Origin: GW2011-AR15 sp964428335 | GTDB lineage: Archaea; Nanobdellota; Nanobdellia; Woesearchaeales; GW2011-AR15 | Length of the DNA: 64,000 nt | Direction of reading: 5' to 3' | Assembly: GCA_964428335.1 (NCBI GenBank) | Contig: CAYRXW010000010.1 | Coordinates: 10,850 to 74,849, forward strand | Shown: positions 17,618 to 26,903 of the stretch, in pieces | Layout of the letters: each line of letters starts with the position of its first letter | Position numbering within the stretch: position 1 is the first letter of the stretch | The notes under the pieces: generated by a model | Databases searched by the model: none | Told to the model about the DNA's origin: nothing | Seen by the model: only the letters and a program-made list of their open reading frames with translations | Position numbers and translations under genes: made by a program

Positions 17618-19501
17618 ATGGAAGATGGAAGATTGCAGTCATTATTATTCCCTTATAGTTCTGTAAGAGATGAGCAAAATAAGCTTCTCCTTCTGACTGA
17701 AGCTTCGATTGAAAATAAAAGGAATCTTATTGTCCATGCACCTACAGGCTTAGGAAAGACAGCTGCAACACTATCCCCTGCACTCATGCAGGCAATAAAA
17801 AAAGACCTAACTATATTATTCCTTACATCAAGGCACACGCAGCATAAGATTGCGATAGAGACATTAAAGGAAATAAAAAAAAAGTATGATGTGGATACAA
17901 GCTGTGTTTCAGTCATCGGAAAAAAGCATATGTGCCTTCAGCCTGTAAGCGAGATGGCAAATAGGGATTTCATTGATTACTGCAAGAGGTTAAAAGAAGA
18001 AAAAAAATGTGAATATTATCAGAACTCAAGGTCTTCGCAGTCAAAATTTACAGTCAAGGCAAGTTCCTCGCTTAAGATACTAAACCAGATTTCTCCATTG
18101 ACGACAGAACAGGTTATTGAAAATTGCTCAGCAGATAAATTATGCCCATATGAGCTTTCAATAGGAATGGCACAAAAGGCAAAAGTGATAATTACAGATT
18201 ATTATTATTTCTTCCATCCGGACATAGGCACAAGCTTTTTGACAAAGATTGGGAAGGAGATTGATAAACTGGTTGTGATAGTAGATGAAGCCCATAATCT
18301 TCCATATAGGCTAAAAGATCTTGCTTCTGAATATCTTACAACAGTCAATATTGCAAGGGGAATGAAAGAAGCAAAGAAATACGGCTATGGTATTATGGCA
18401 AAAAAACTAGCGAAGATACAAAATGCACTTGATAGCCTATCTAGAACATTAGGTTACAACCAAGAAAAGATGATATTAAAATCAGAGTTTACAAAAAAAA
18501 TAGATGAGGATTATGAACTATTGATTGAAGAGTTAGAGCAGGTTGCAACTGAAATTAGGCAGCTTCAGAAGCAATCATATCTGGGTTCAATATCTTCATT
18601 TTTATCAAAATGGCAGGGAGCAGATGAAGGCTTTGCAAGGATAATCGGAAAGAAAAAAGGCCTAAGGGAGGATTACATTTCATTATCATATAGATGCCTT
18701 GACCCAAGCATAATTTCAAAAGAACTAATCAATAGCACCCATTCAACAATACTTATGTCCGGAACACTACTTCCTACAACAATGTATAAAGAGCTTCTAG
18801 GTGTAGAAGAAAGCCAGGAAGTGATATTTAAAGATCCATTTCCAAAAAAGAACAGGCTTAACCTGATTGTTCCAAAGACAACGACAAAATTCTCAGCGAG
18901 AAGCGATGACCAGTTTAAGCAGATAGCAAAAGAGCTTGATGAGATGCTTTACTTAATACCTGGGAACTGCGCAGTTTTTTTCCCAAGCTATTTCATAATG
19001 GAAAAAGTGAAAGAATATATGAAAACAGAAAAGACTGTATTTTCAGAAAGCTCGCAATTGAATAAGACTGAGAGGGAGCAGTTTTTAGAGAGTTTCAAGA
19101 AGTATAAGAACATAGGGGCAGTTCTTCTGGCAGTCGCATCAGGAAGCTTTGGCGAAGGGATTGATCTGCCTGGAGATCTATTAAAAGCTGTGATTGTTGT
19201 CGGTCTTCCTTTGAATGCGCCTGATTTAGAGACAAAATCATTGATAGAATACTTTGACAAGAAATTCGGCAAAGGCTGGGATTACGGTTATTTATTTCCG
19301 GCATTCAATAAGACCTTGCAAAACGCTGGAAGATGCATAAGGAGCGAGACAGATAAAGGAATAATAGTATTCTTAGATGAAAGATTTGCATGGAATAACT
19401 ATAAAAGATGCTTCCCGCAGGACTGGGATATTGAAGTTAGCGTTGATTATAAGGGAAAGATTAAGGAGTTCTTCAATGAATCTCTAGTAAACAATAAATA
19501 A
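17618..19501 (+). CDS. XPD/Rad3-type Fe-S helicase
   Basis: 627 residues, superfamily 2 helicase. Walker A is APTGLGKT (residues 41-48), the DEAH box is at 223-226 (VDEAHNLP), and MSGTLLP marks the start of the second RecA domain. The Fe-S cluster cysteines are Cys106 (KKHMC), Cys122 (YCKRL), Cys131 (KKCEYY) and Cys176 (CPYE), in the order typical of XPD. XPD unwinds DNA 5' to 3' in repair; in archaea its exact role is unsettled. The ATG at 17618 is chosen because the N-terminal FPYSSVRDEQ motif follows; an ATG 4 nt upstream is in another frame. Monocistronic, divergent from the nitroreductase gene. Confidence 0.93.
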   Translation: MEDGRLQSLLFPYSSVRDEQNKLLLLTEASIENKRNLIVHAPTGLGKTAATLSPALMQAIKKDLTILFLTSRHTQHKIAIETLKEIKKKYDVDTSCVSVIGKKHMCLQPVSEMANRDFIDYCKRLKEEKKCEYYQNSRSSQSKFTVKASSSLKILNQISPLTTEQVIENCSADKLCPYELSIGMAQKAKVIITDYYYFFHPDIGTSFLTKIGKEIDKLVVIVDEAHNLPYRLKDLASEYLTTVNIARGMKEAKKYGYGIMAKKLAKIQNALDSLSRTLGYNQEKMILKSEFTKKIDEDYELLIEELEQVATEIRQLQKQSYLGSISSFLSKWQGADEGFARIIGKKKGLREDYISLSYRCLDPSIISKELINSTHSTILMSGTLLPTTMYKELLGVEESQEVIFKDPFPKKNRLNLIVPKTTTKFSARSDDQFKQIAKELDEMLYLIPGNCAVFFPSYFIMEKVKEYMKTEKTVFSESSQLNKTEREQFLESFKKYKNIGAVLLAVASGSFGEGIDLPGDLLKAVIVVGLPLNAPDLETKSLIEYFDKKFGKGWDYGYLFPAFNKTLQNAGRCIRSETDKGIIVFLDERFAWNNYKRCFPQDWDIEVSVDYKGKIKEFFNESLVNNK

Positions 19502-19524
19502 TAATTTTCATTTTAAAAAGCATC

Positions 19525-19728
19525 ATGGAAGAAAAAACAATTGTCTTAAATCAATATGAACATGATGCTCTAAAAACATCAATTGCAAGATATATTCTTA
19601 TTCTGGATGATCAGATATTCGGCTTAAAGAATGCCAAGCATCTAAGCAATGAAAAAAAGAAAGACTTGCATAATCAGCTAGGAAAGACCAGAGATTTGCT
19701 TAAGGGCATTATTGTAAAACTTAACTAA
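19525..19728 (+). CDS. Small hypothetical protein, 67 aa
   Basis: 67 residues, charged and helical (DALKTSIARYILILDDQI, then KKKDLHNQLGKTRDLLKG), consistent with a two-helix hairpin. It starts 23 nt after the XPD stop and may be co-transcribed. No family recognised. Codon use is like the neighbours. Confidence 0.6.
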   Translation: MEEKTIVLNQYEHDALKTSIARYILILDDQIFGLKNAKHLSNEKKKDLHNQLGKTRDLLKGIIVKLN

Positions 19729-19770
19729 AATAAGCTATTTATTTTTATATAACATATTTTTATTCAGATT

Positions 19771-20931
19771 ATGTCTTCATTAAGTGCACTTGTAGTTGGT
19801 GAAAGCAGGGGAGCTTCTGCAGCGCTTTCTCCGGTTGTTTTTGAGTTATTAAAAAGAGGTATATTAGTAGATGTTGTTGCTTGTGGCAACGAGGAGGAGA
19901 AAAAAGGGTTTAACCTAAGCTATCCTTATTCTAAATTAACTTTAAAAGAGAAAATGCCAAAACTTAGTGCAGGAGGATACAGTTTTGTAGTTGCTGGCAC
20001 TTCTTCAAGCACTTCATTAGAAATAAAGGCAATTAATGAGGCAAACAGGTTAGGAATTCCAACTATAGGGGTTTCTGACCAAAATTCAAGATGGCTGGCC
20101 AGGTATGGAACTGACCCGTTAAATTATCCTACATTAATTTCACTAATGGATGAGGCTTCTAAAACATCAATAATTGAATCTGTAAAGGAAATAATTCCAG
20201 ATATAACCAGAAGATGCTTTATTTCAGGCTGGACTGCATTTGACAGCTATTCAAATTTAAAAAATGAGTTTAAAAAATCTGATATGAGGCAGAATATCAG
20301 AAACTTTCTTGGGGTTCCCTCAAATTATAAACTAATTGTATTATTTTCAAATATTTTTTCTCCAAATGAAGAATATTATAGAAGAATGGATGTTCGTGCA
20401 GAAGAAAGCTTAAATGATTATTTTGAAAAAATAATTCTGTATCAGGATGCCATGGTAACTCTGGATTTATTCAGGCTGCAAAATAAAAATATCTCGGTTA
20501 TTGTTTCCCCTCATCCTGGAGAATCTGTTGCAGACATAAATAATATGCCTTATCTTAATTCAAGGAGCCTTGCAAAACTTTGGAAGTTAAGGGTTGAAAA
20601 AAGAAACGGCTATAGTTTTGAAGAATTATGCATGGCTTCTGATGTTGTAATAGGGGGTCCAACAACAGCAGTTTCTGGTTCATGCATGCTTGATATCCCA
20701 ACAATCTGTGTGTTATATGGTAGTTTTAGAGACAAAATACATATTTTTCCTGCAGCAAGTCTTGGGGCAATTCCCATTGCCACTACTTCTGCTGAAATTA
20801 CAGATTATCTTGAACTAATGGTTAATACACCTTCTGCAGCATCTCATTTTTCAAACCTTAGAAAAAGATTTTCTACGGATGGAAATGCATCTAGGACGCT
20901 TGTTGATGAGATAATTCATAGATATATTTAG
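19771..20931 (+). CDS. Possible GT-B-fold (glycosyltransferase/epimerase-like) protein
   Basis: 386 residues. The N-terminus SALVVGESRGASAALSPVVF and the following FVVAGTSSSTSLEIKAINEA look like Rossmann-like nucleotide-binding segments. The C-terminal half has VIVSPHPGESVAD and ELCMASDVVIGGPTTAVSGS, the same kind of sequence seen at the nucleotide-sugar site of GT-B proteins such as UDP-GlcNAc 2-epimerases and CDP-glycerol transferases. No membrane segment. A promoter (TTTTTATATAACA, about 19741-19753) precedes the ATG. The fold is a reasonable guess; the reaction is unknown. A role in surface glycan synthesis would suit this glycoprotein-rich genome. Confidence 0.5.
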   Translation: MSSLSALVVGESRGASAALSPVVFELLKRGILVDVVACGNEEEKKGFNLSYPYSKLTLKEKMPKLSAGGYSFVVAGTSSSTSLEIKAINEANRLGIPTIGVSDQNSRWLARYGTDPLNYPTLISLMDEASKTSIIESVKEIIPDITRRCFISGWTAFDSYSNLKNEFKKSDMRQNIRNFLGVPSNYKLIVLFSNIFSPNEEYYRRMDVRAEESLNDYFEKIILYQDAMVTLDLFRLQNKNISVIVSPHPGESVADINNMPYLNSRSLAKLWKLRVEKRNGYSFEELCMASDVVIGGPTTAVSGSCMLDIPTICVLYGSFRDKIHIFPAASLGAIPIATTSAEITDYLELMVNTPSAASHFSNLRKRFSTDGNASRTLVDEIIHRYI

Positions 20932-20994
20932 TAATTACTTTTTAGTGGTTAAAAGTAGAAAGATTTAAATATAACTTTTTAAGGTCATGTAATT

Positions 20995-22020
20995 ATGGCA
21001 TTGTCAGGAAATATTTCAGCGATATTTAATAGTGAAAAAGGCATCTCTTCTGGTATTCCAGGGAGTGGAAGTACACCACACCAGAATTTACTACAGAGGT
21101 TATATAACAATTTTATAGGTTCGATAGGTAATGAAAAAACACTAAATAGGGTAATATTTAATGGAAATTCAGTAATTCTTCCAGACGATACAGTTGATAT
21201 TTATAACGACCAAGCAAGATTATCTGATTGGGTAGGCGCATTAGGGCTTAGCGGTTACATATTCATGAATGGACTGCTATCAACAGATTCAGAATTAAGT
21301 AAATTGATACATAAAACTCCAGGAGAGAAAAAAATATTCACGGATATATTTTCATTTATTGATATAGTCAAAACTATTTATGAATCAAAGAAAGATCAGG
21401 GTGAAGAAGTCTTCTTTAGCGCAAGATTAGAAAACAAGACTCTTGAAGCAGTTTTAGGGATGAAAGGTGAGTACAAGCCTCTTGTCAATAAGCTATTAAG
21501 CCATTATATAATTTCTGAATCTATCGATGATTTAGCAAAAAATCAAAAACCAAGGTATCTTGCAATACTAAAAGAGGTTTCAGCTAGTGTTCTAGGGCTT
21601 AAGGGAATAAATGAAAAGCTTTCAGATGATGTAAGGGCTAAAGAAAAGAATACTCCTTATGTTGCATTGTTAGAAGAGAACATTGGCGTTTTAAAGCAAT
21701 ATTTGGACGCAAAAAAGGGAACAGATGAATACAATGATTTTATTGCAATGTTAAACTATAAGTTACCACCTGTTGTGCCCTTAGAATCACAGGCAATTGA
21801 AGCACCTTCAACAGAATTTATGACTCAGAGAAGAAACGCAAGAGTAGATTTTTACGCTAAGCTTGTTTTATACGGTGTGACAGCTATGACTAATATGCAT
21901 GCCATCAAAACAAGGACAAAAAGTCCTCCAAACCTCTACACACAGGCAGTTGATAACTTGCTTGGATTATATACTTCTATGATTCCCGAGCAGTTCCAGA
22001 AAAAGGAAGAGCAAAAATAG
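20995..22020 (+). CDS. Hypothetical helical protein, 341 aa
   Basis: 341 residues, no signal peptide or membrane helix, predicted mainly helical from its hydrophobic pattern. No recognised motif. A TATA box (TTTAAATATA, 20963-20972) lies about 25 nt before the ATG, which suggests a leaderless mRNA. Its general character (large, helical, charged) is like the 22.9 and 24.1 kb proteins downstream, but it is separated from them by the candidate ncRNA and the Nudix gene. Confidence 0.65.
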   Translation: MALSGNISAIFNSEKGISSGIPGSGSTPHQNLLQRLYNNFIGSIGNEKTLNRVIFNGNSVILPDDTVDIYNDQARLSDWVGALGLSGYIFMNGLLSTDSELSKLIHKTPGEKKIFTDIFSFIDIVKTIYESKKDQGEEVFFSARLENKTLEAVLGMKGEYKPLVNKLLSHYIISESIDDLAKNQKPRYLAILKEVSASVLGLKGINEKLSDDVRAKEKNTPYVALLEENIGVLKQYLDAKKGTDEYNDFIAMLNYKLPPVVPLESQAIEAPSTEFMTQRRNARVDFYAKLVLYGVTAMTNMHAIKTRTKSPPNLYTQAVDNLLGLYTSMIPEQFQKKEEQK

Positions 22021-22088
22021 TTCTTTGCAAATTTCAGATGATTTCAGTTAGTATACATTTTACTATACTAGTTCCATAAAGCGTAACA

Positions 22089-22375
22089 TTTATATACTAG
22101 TAGCACATTTAGTTTATTTATCATAAAACAGAGCTTATGTAGCTTGAAAAAAGCGAACGGCTGTGTTTGGCTAAATACGATAACAAGGCAAGAAGGAACG
22201 TCGTAAATAACGCATGTTATTTACGACTCATGATAATTCGCTTCCCGGGTATAATTCTATACCCCACCCACCCCAAAAATTAGCCCGGGGAGCAAATTCA
22301 TACTATTAAAAAGCGGCACCCTATGCCCTTTCTTATACCCCTCCCCAACCAAAAAGAAAAAATAGGGTGCCCTTA
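22089..22375 (+). ncRNA. Candidate novel structured ncRNA, about 260 nt, with promoter
   Basis: A 420-nt gap without an ORF. A strong TATA (ACATTTATATACTAG, 22087-22101) predicts a start near 22117. Downstream are three strong stems: GTCGTAAATAAC/GTTATTTACGAC (22200-22211 with 22216-22227, perfect 12 bp, loop GCAT); GCTTCCCGGG/CCCGGGGAGC (22240-22249 with 22284-22293), which shares its GGG with an alternative hairpin GGGTATA/TATACCC (22247-22264); and GGCACCCTAT/ATAGGGTGCC (22315-22324 with 22362-22371, perfect 10 bp), followed by a T-rich tail like a terminator. The loops are C-rich. I do not see the conserved motifs of RNase P RNA or SRP RNA. The strand is inferred from the promoter and tail. 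Confidence 0.6.
22153..22174 (+). repeat. 22-nt element, copy 2 (inside the candidate ncRNA)
   Basis: Begins GCGAACGGCTG and ends TTTGGCTAA; 21 of 22 bases match the minus strand at 16097-16118. It lies in the unpaired-looking 5' part of the candidate ncRNA. Confidence 0.85.
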
Positions 22376-22446
22376 TTATTCTCTTAACTTATTATTCTGT
22401 TCTAACACTTAACTTTTTATAATAATACTCTTATTCCATTTTGAAA

Positions 22447-22863
22447 ATGAAAAAAGAAGAATCTGCAGGAATAATCATTGTTTATGATAAAAAGTACCTT
22501 CTTTTGAATTACCCAAAAACAACAAGAGCACCTACAGAATATTGGGGGCTTGTCAAAGGCCATATTGAAGCAGGAGAAACTTCAAAAGAAGCAGCATTAA
22601 GGGAAGTAAAAGAGGAGACAGGTATAGACGCAGAAGTAATTAATGGGTTTATGGAAAAAATAACTTACCATTTCAAATTCAATGGGGAACTTATAGAAAA
22701 ATCAGTCATATTTTACGTAGGAAAGTCAAAAACAGAAAACGTTGTTTTATCGCATGAGCATAAAGGTTTTGGATGGTTTGAATTTAAGGACGCACTAAAA
22801 AAACTTAGCTATGAAAATGATAAGGAAGTGCTAAGGAAAGCGCATGGGTTTTTGAATAATTAG
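22447..22863 (+). CDS. Nudix hydrolase
   Basis: 138 residues from the ATG at 22447; a TTG six bases upstream is in frame but less likely. The Nudix box GHIEAGETSKEAALREVKEETGI fits GX5EX7REUXEEXGU (written here only by its start GHIEAGE and end REVKEETGI), which binds Mg and nucleoside diphosphate-X substrates. The N-terminal SAGIIIVYDKKYLLLNYP and the WGLVKG strand resemble Ap4A hydrolase-type members. It probably cleans up dinucleoside polyphosphates or similar; exact substrate unknown. Own promoter region, no operon partner evident. Confidence 0.92.
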   Translation: MKKEESAGIIIVYDKKYLLLNYPKTTRAPTEYWGLVKGHIEAGETSKEAALREVKEETGIDAEVINGFMEKITYHFKFNGELIEKSVIFYVGKSKTENVVLSHEHKGFGWFEFKDALKKLSYENDKEVLRKAHGFLNN

Positions 22864-22944
22864 TATCTACTTTTTCATAGTAACATTTTTATATAACTGT
22901 ATTTAATCAGGTCTTAACATCTTATTTAATTGGAGGCAAAACAA

Positions 22945-24102
22945 ATGGCAGAACCTATATTTACAATAAAGACAATCCAGAATTGGCTTGAATCACATAG
23001 CGTTAATGTGGATTCAAAACTTGACCCGCTTGCATTGATGGTTGAAGATTTAGCTGTAGTAGATGCAGCAAAAGCAAAAGAGATTGGTGAACTTTTGCAG
23101 TATGAAGATGAGTTTGTAGAATTGGTAAATAGAACATTATCTAAACCTGCTATTTCTAAGCAACATGTTGAAAGAGTGAATGATCTTGCAGATACACTTA
23201 AAGCGTTGGAAGTAAAATATTCAGGAGAAACAGGAAGCGGATTTAGAACCTATGTTACTACTTTAGTAAAAGGCAAACCTGAAGAACGATTTGTATATGC
23301 GTGGAATGGAATTAAGGAAGTTATCCAAGGTTTGGTCAATGATGTAAATGCAGTTAAAGAAATAAAAGCAGGATACGAGACATATGGTAAATTCAAGAAA
23401 GATGCATTAGCTCAATTAATAATTATGGAAAGGGACTATAAACCTAAAGTTAGAAATCTTTTGGAAGCATTGGAAGCATCACAAAAGGCTATGGAAGAGT
23501 ATAAGGGAACAGATGAATTAGAGAGTGGTAGATTAAAACAAGAATACGAATTGGCATTAAAAGCACATAAAGAAGCTGATAACAATTTAAGGTATGTTGG
23601 GGAAACAAAAGTATTGCTGAGCCAAAGCAATGATATAGCAGATGGTTTATATGAAAACCTTGATAGTATTGTAACAGTTCTTGAAGGTGAGAAAAGAAAG
23701 CTTGCAACTCTTTTAAGCACGCATCAGTCAGTTTATGCATTTATGCATGCAACATATGCAGCTGAAACAACAGCAGACAGAGGTGCGCAGGTAATTGATG
23801 TTGCAGATGCATCAATAAATGATGCAGTACAAATGATATCTAGAAGAGGCAGAGAAAAATTAGTGAAAGGTTATGAAGCAGCGCATAGAGCCTCATTGGA
23901 TCCAGCTAATATCATTGAATTAAGACAAGCTGTTGCAGAAACACAGCTTTACATTGCAAGAAGAGGGCCAGAGCTGGATAAGGAAAGAGAAACACAATAT
24001 GCAGCAACAAATGCAAAACTGCAAACCTTAGCTATTGAAACAGGTAGAAAAATGCTTCAATATGCAAAAGGCGAGCTAGCAGCACCAGCACCAGCGCAGT
24101 AA
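22945..24102 (+). CDS. Hypothetical coiled-coil protein
   Basis: 385 residues from the ATG at 22945, chosen because GGAGG lies at the right distance upstream (22932-22936); an in-frame TTG at 22930 overlaps this site. It is soluble, with long helical charged stretches and probable coiled coil around residues 160-260. The end APAPAQ is a short flexible tail. It is the first gene of a five-gene run of unknown proteins (22.9-28.7 kb), with a TATA box (TTTTTATATAAC, about 22885). No family recognised. Confidence 0.7.
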   Translation: MAEPIFTIKTIQNWLESHSVNVDSKLDPLALMVEDLAVVDAAKAKEIGELLQYEDEFVELVNRTLSKPAISKQHVERVNDLADTLKALEVKYSGETGSGFRTYVTTLVKGKPEERFVYAWNGIKEVIQGLVNDVNAVKEIKAGYETYGKFKKDALAQLIIMERDYKPKVRNLLEALEASQKAMEEYKGTDELESGRLKQEYELALKAHKEADNNLRYVGETKVLLSQSNDIADGLYENLDSIVTVLEGEKRKLATLLSTHQSVYAFMHATYAAETTADRGAQVIDVADASINDAVQMISRRGREKLVKGYEAAHRASLDPANIIELRQAVAETQLYIARRGPELDKERETQYAATNAKLQTLAIETGRKMLQYAKGELAAPAPAQ

Positions 24103-24127
24103 GCGCTTATTTTTTATTTTTTTTAAA

Positions 24128-25387
24128 ATGTATGAGCTTACTTTGGCAAATTACAACCTTCCTGTGAAGGTTGGGACTGAATATTATAAGACTGGTAATT
24201 TCCCAGCTATAGCTTGCGCAGTAAGGGCAATTTTCTATGGGCTTAATGACCAAAGCAGGAATTATTCTGTTTCTGTTGAAGGATTGAGCGAATCAAATTT
24301 AGACAGTGTGACTTTTGCCCTTTCAGGCCAAAGAAGAACAGCAAATACAGCTGAAGATTATTCTTTAAAGGTAGAAAGGAATTTTGGGTCTGTTATTGAT
24401 CTGCCTGTTTTCATGTATACGATTGACCAGCTTTTAGATAACAAAGTAAGAAGTGATATTGCAAAAACAGAAAGACTGACAGAGACAGATTTTGACATAA
24501 CTGGCGTAAAAGGTGCTGGCACAGCAGATTACGAGACGTGGGATATAAAAATTTCTTCAGACAACGTTACTTACAAACTTAAAGTAACTTCAAATCCAAG
24601 ATTTTTGCAGCCATCTGTATATCTTAATATAGCAATCAGCGAAAGAGCAAGCCAGGCAGAGGTTATGGCAGCTATGGAAACTTTGAAAATACTGGCAGAC
24701 GAAGATTACAGGGGATCAGAAGAATACGAACATTTTGTTCAATCCCATGGGAAAAAACCCTTCCATGTTTATCAGGTTTTGGATATGGATAGACTAATTG
24801 CTGGAGACCAGCCGATAAAATCAAAATTAATGAAGCAGTTTGATAGTGCACTAGGAGATGAATTTAAAGAAGAACCTGCAGATATTGGAACAGTAACAGT
24901 AGAAAATTATGTTCAGACTCTACCAAGATATCTTGCAATTGCAGATAGGATCAGGGTTGAATCAAAAAGGACAGTAGTACAGCTTGACCAGCTTTTGAGA
25001 AGGTTTGAGTTCTACGAGAAAGCACTTGAAGAAAGTAAGCCAGATACTGCACCAGTTTTGGAAATACAGGGAAGATATTCAAAAGATACTATCGAGCATG
25101 TGAAGAAATTAGTTTCAGGATTTAGATCTGACAAGTATAATCAATATGCTTCTGATCATGTAAAGGCAGATATAATCAAGACTTTGTTAGCATATATTCC
25201 AATGATGGAAAATTTACTGTTAACAGTTGATTCAATATATACTCCACTTACAGAAAGGTTCGATAACCTAGGAGTCATGATGGCAGATAAGTTTGATCCT
25301 GTTGCATTTTTTGAAAGTATGGCACAGAACAATACTGTTGAATTGGCAGAGAAGGCATTAGATTCTCTAAGAAGGGGTGCCAAATAA
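24128..25387 (+). CDS. Hypothetical protein, 419 aa
   Basis: 419 residues, no membrane segment. The first half is rich in beta-strand-like sequence (YSVSVEGLSE, TYKLKVTSNPRF), the second half is helical (TVVQLDQLLRRFEFYEKALEES). It starts 25 nt after the previous gene and its stop overlaps the next gene's start (TAATG), so translation is probably coupled to the membrane protein that follows. No family recognised. A cytoplasmic partner of that membrane protein is the simplest guess. Confidence 0.7.
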   Translation: MYELTLANYNLPVKVGTEYYKTGNFPAIACAVRAIFYGLNDQSRNYSVSVEGLSESNLDSVTFALSGQRRTANTAEDYSLKVERNFGSVIDLPVFMYTIDQLLDNKVRSDIAKTERLTETDFDITGVKGAGTADYETWDIKISSDNVTYKLKVTSNPRFLQPSVYLNIAISERASQAEVMAAMETLKILADEDYRGSEEYEHFVQSHGKKPFHVYQVLDMDRLIAGDQPIKSKLMKQFDSALGDEFKEEPADIGTVTVENYVQTLPRYLAIADRIRVESKRTVVQLDQLLRRFEFYEKALEESKPDTAPVLEIQGRYSKDTIEHVKKLVSGFRSDKYNQYASDHVKADIIKTLLAYIPMMENLLLTVDSIYTPLTERFDNLGVMMADKFDPVAFFESMAQNNTVELAEKALDSLRRGAK

Positions 25388-26901
25388 TGTCAGTATCAAC
25401 TAGGATGAAAAGGCTGATGCAGCCAGGACTAGGTGAAAAATTTGAGGATGCTGTAGAAGCAGGAATTAAATACGCAAAGAAAAAAATCATTGAAACCTAT
25501 ACTTTTGCAAAAAATAATAAAAAGGTCTCAATTGGGATTGTTGCAGGTTCAGCTTTGACTTTAGGCCTTATATTTTATGGTATACCTGCAATGGTAAATA
25601 GCTACCATTCAAATGTTGCTGAAAGTGAGCTTTCAACAGCAAAATCACAGATAAACTTGCTGGTAGAGGCATCTAATTATAATGTGTCTCAACTTAATAC
25701 GAATCGATTCATTATTCCAGATGGAAAAGAAGCTCTTTTGGATCAGGAGATAAAAAAAACAACAGGAAACATTGAAACGTGGCTTGGAGACATATCCGAA
25801 GCTGACCAGCTTTATGCAAATGAAGAATATCTTGCAGCAAGAAATATATTAGAAGGAAGTGAAGGAAGAGGCGGAATTATTGGTATAGTAGAAGACTTTT
25901 TTAAAAAAGATGATTCAAATGCTGTTCCAGGAGTTCTTTATCTTATTGAAAATGAGTTTTCAGCAACAGACGGAGTCAAAATATATATTACTACTTTGAG
26001 AGCAAGCAGGGATAAGGTACTTTCCAATGAATCAAGTTTAGCTTCAATTATGTCACCGATAGATTCAGGGTATGACACACCTTTGGATAATAATTTTTCA
26101 GTTCGTTTGGATGAAAAATCACCTACATTGGAGAGAATTATAACAATAGCAAGACGGCAGGGAGTCAAGGATAAGGCAACGGGAATTTGGAACAATGCTC
26201 AGACAAACTATACACAGGCATTTGTATTATACACAGATGGAACCTTTATCCATTACTCAACAAGTCTTGATAATACTTTAGATCAGACAGATTATGACAG
26301 AATTTTACAGAAACAATCAAATGTTTTCTCAAGCATCCAGTATGGCGATTCAGATTTGGCTTCACTTGTTGATTATTTAGGATATTTGGAAACTGAGACA
26401 TATACAATTGTTGTGAACAGAAGAACTGATTATTATATGCATGATAATTGGGTACAGGTAGCTAACCCAGCTTATAGTGAACATTGGGATCCAAATATCA
26501 ATTGCAGCCCTGATTATGATACTCAAACCTACGAGTCTTGCACTACAGATGACACAGGAACAACATGTGTTGAATATGATGTCCAGGTTCAAGTTGGGGA
26601 AACATGCTCTGGAGGTATGGTAGACAATGGGCAGCCAAGGACAGTTCCAGAAAACCAAAAGTATAGGGTTGACCAATACTTTGTAAAAGTTGAAGAACAC
26701 GCTTGCAATATCAGCGGTCAAGATATTTTAACAGGTTCTCCAGAAACAGATGTAGAAAGCCAATCAGCTTATGATTTATATGAAAACCAGACAGGCTATG
26801 TAACATGGAAACCTTTTGGAGATGATATAACTTATAGTGGAATTCCACCAGCAGGCATGCCAGATTACCAGACAACTATGACATGTTCACCGAGGCCCTG
26901 A
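25387..26901 (+). CDS. Single-pass membrane protein with Cys-containing ectodomain
   Basis: 504 residues. A basic cytoplasmic N-terminus of about 45 residues (with KKKIIETYTFAKNNKKV) precedes one membrane helix at about residues 46-68 (VSIGIVAGSALTLGLIFYGI), so the large remainder is outside. The ectodomain ends in a Cys-rich part (INCSPDYDTQTYESC, TTCVEYDV, ETCSGG, HACNISG, TMTCSPRP), probably disulfide-linked. Aromatic and Asp-rich segments may bind a ligand. The start overlaps the preceding stop by one base. No family recognised; it could be the surface component of the unknown 22.9-28.7 kb operon. Confidence 0.75.
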   Translation: MSVSTRMKRLMQPGLGEKFEDAVEAGIKYAKKKIIETYTFAKNNKKVSIGIVAGSALTLGLIFYGIPAMVNSYHSNVAESELSTAKSQINLLVEASNYNVSQLNTNRFIIPDGKEALLDQEIKKTTGNIETWLGDISEADQLYANEEYLAARNILEGSEGRGGIIGIVEDFFKKDDSNAVPGVLYLIENEFSATDGVKIYITTLRASRDKVLSNESSLASIMSPIDSGYDTPLDNNFSVRLDEKSPTLERIITIARRQGVKDKATGIWNNAQTNYTQAFVLYTDGTFIHYSTSLDNTLDQTDYDRILQKQSNVFSSIQYGDSDLASLVDYLGYLETETYTIVVNRRTDYYMHDNWVQVANPAYSEHWDPNINCSPDYDTQTYESCTTDDTGTTCVEYDVQVQVGETCSGGMVDNGQPRTVPENQKYRVDQYFVKVEEHACNISGQDILTGSPETDVESQSAYDLYENQTGYVTWKPFGDDITYSGIPPAGMPDYQTTMTCSPRP

Positions 26902-26903
26902 AA

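Noticed and set aside
22089..22375. RNase P RNA or SRP RNA
   Set aside because: None of the conserved core motifs of either RNA could be found; kept only as an unnamed ncRNA candidate.
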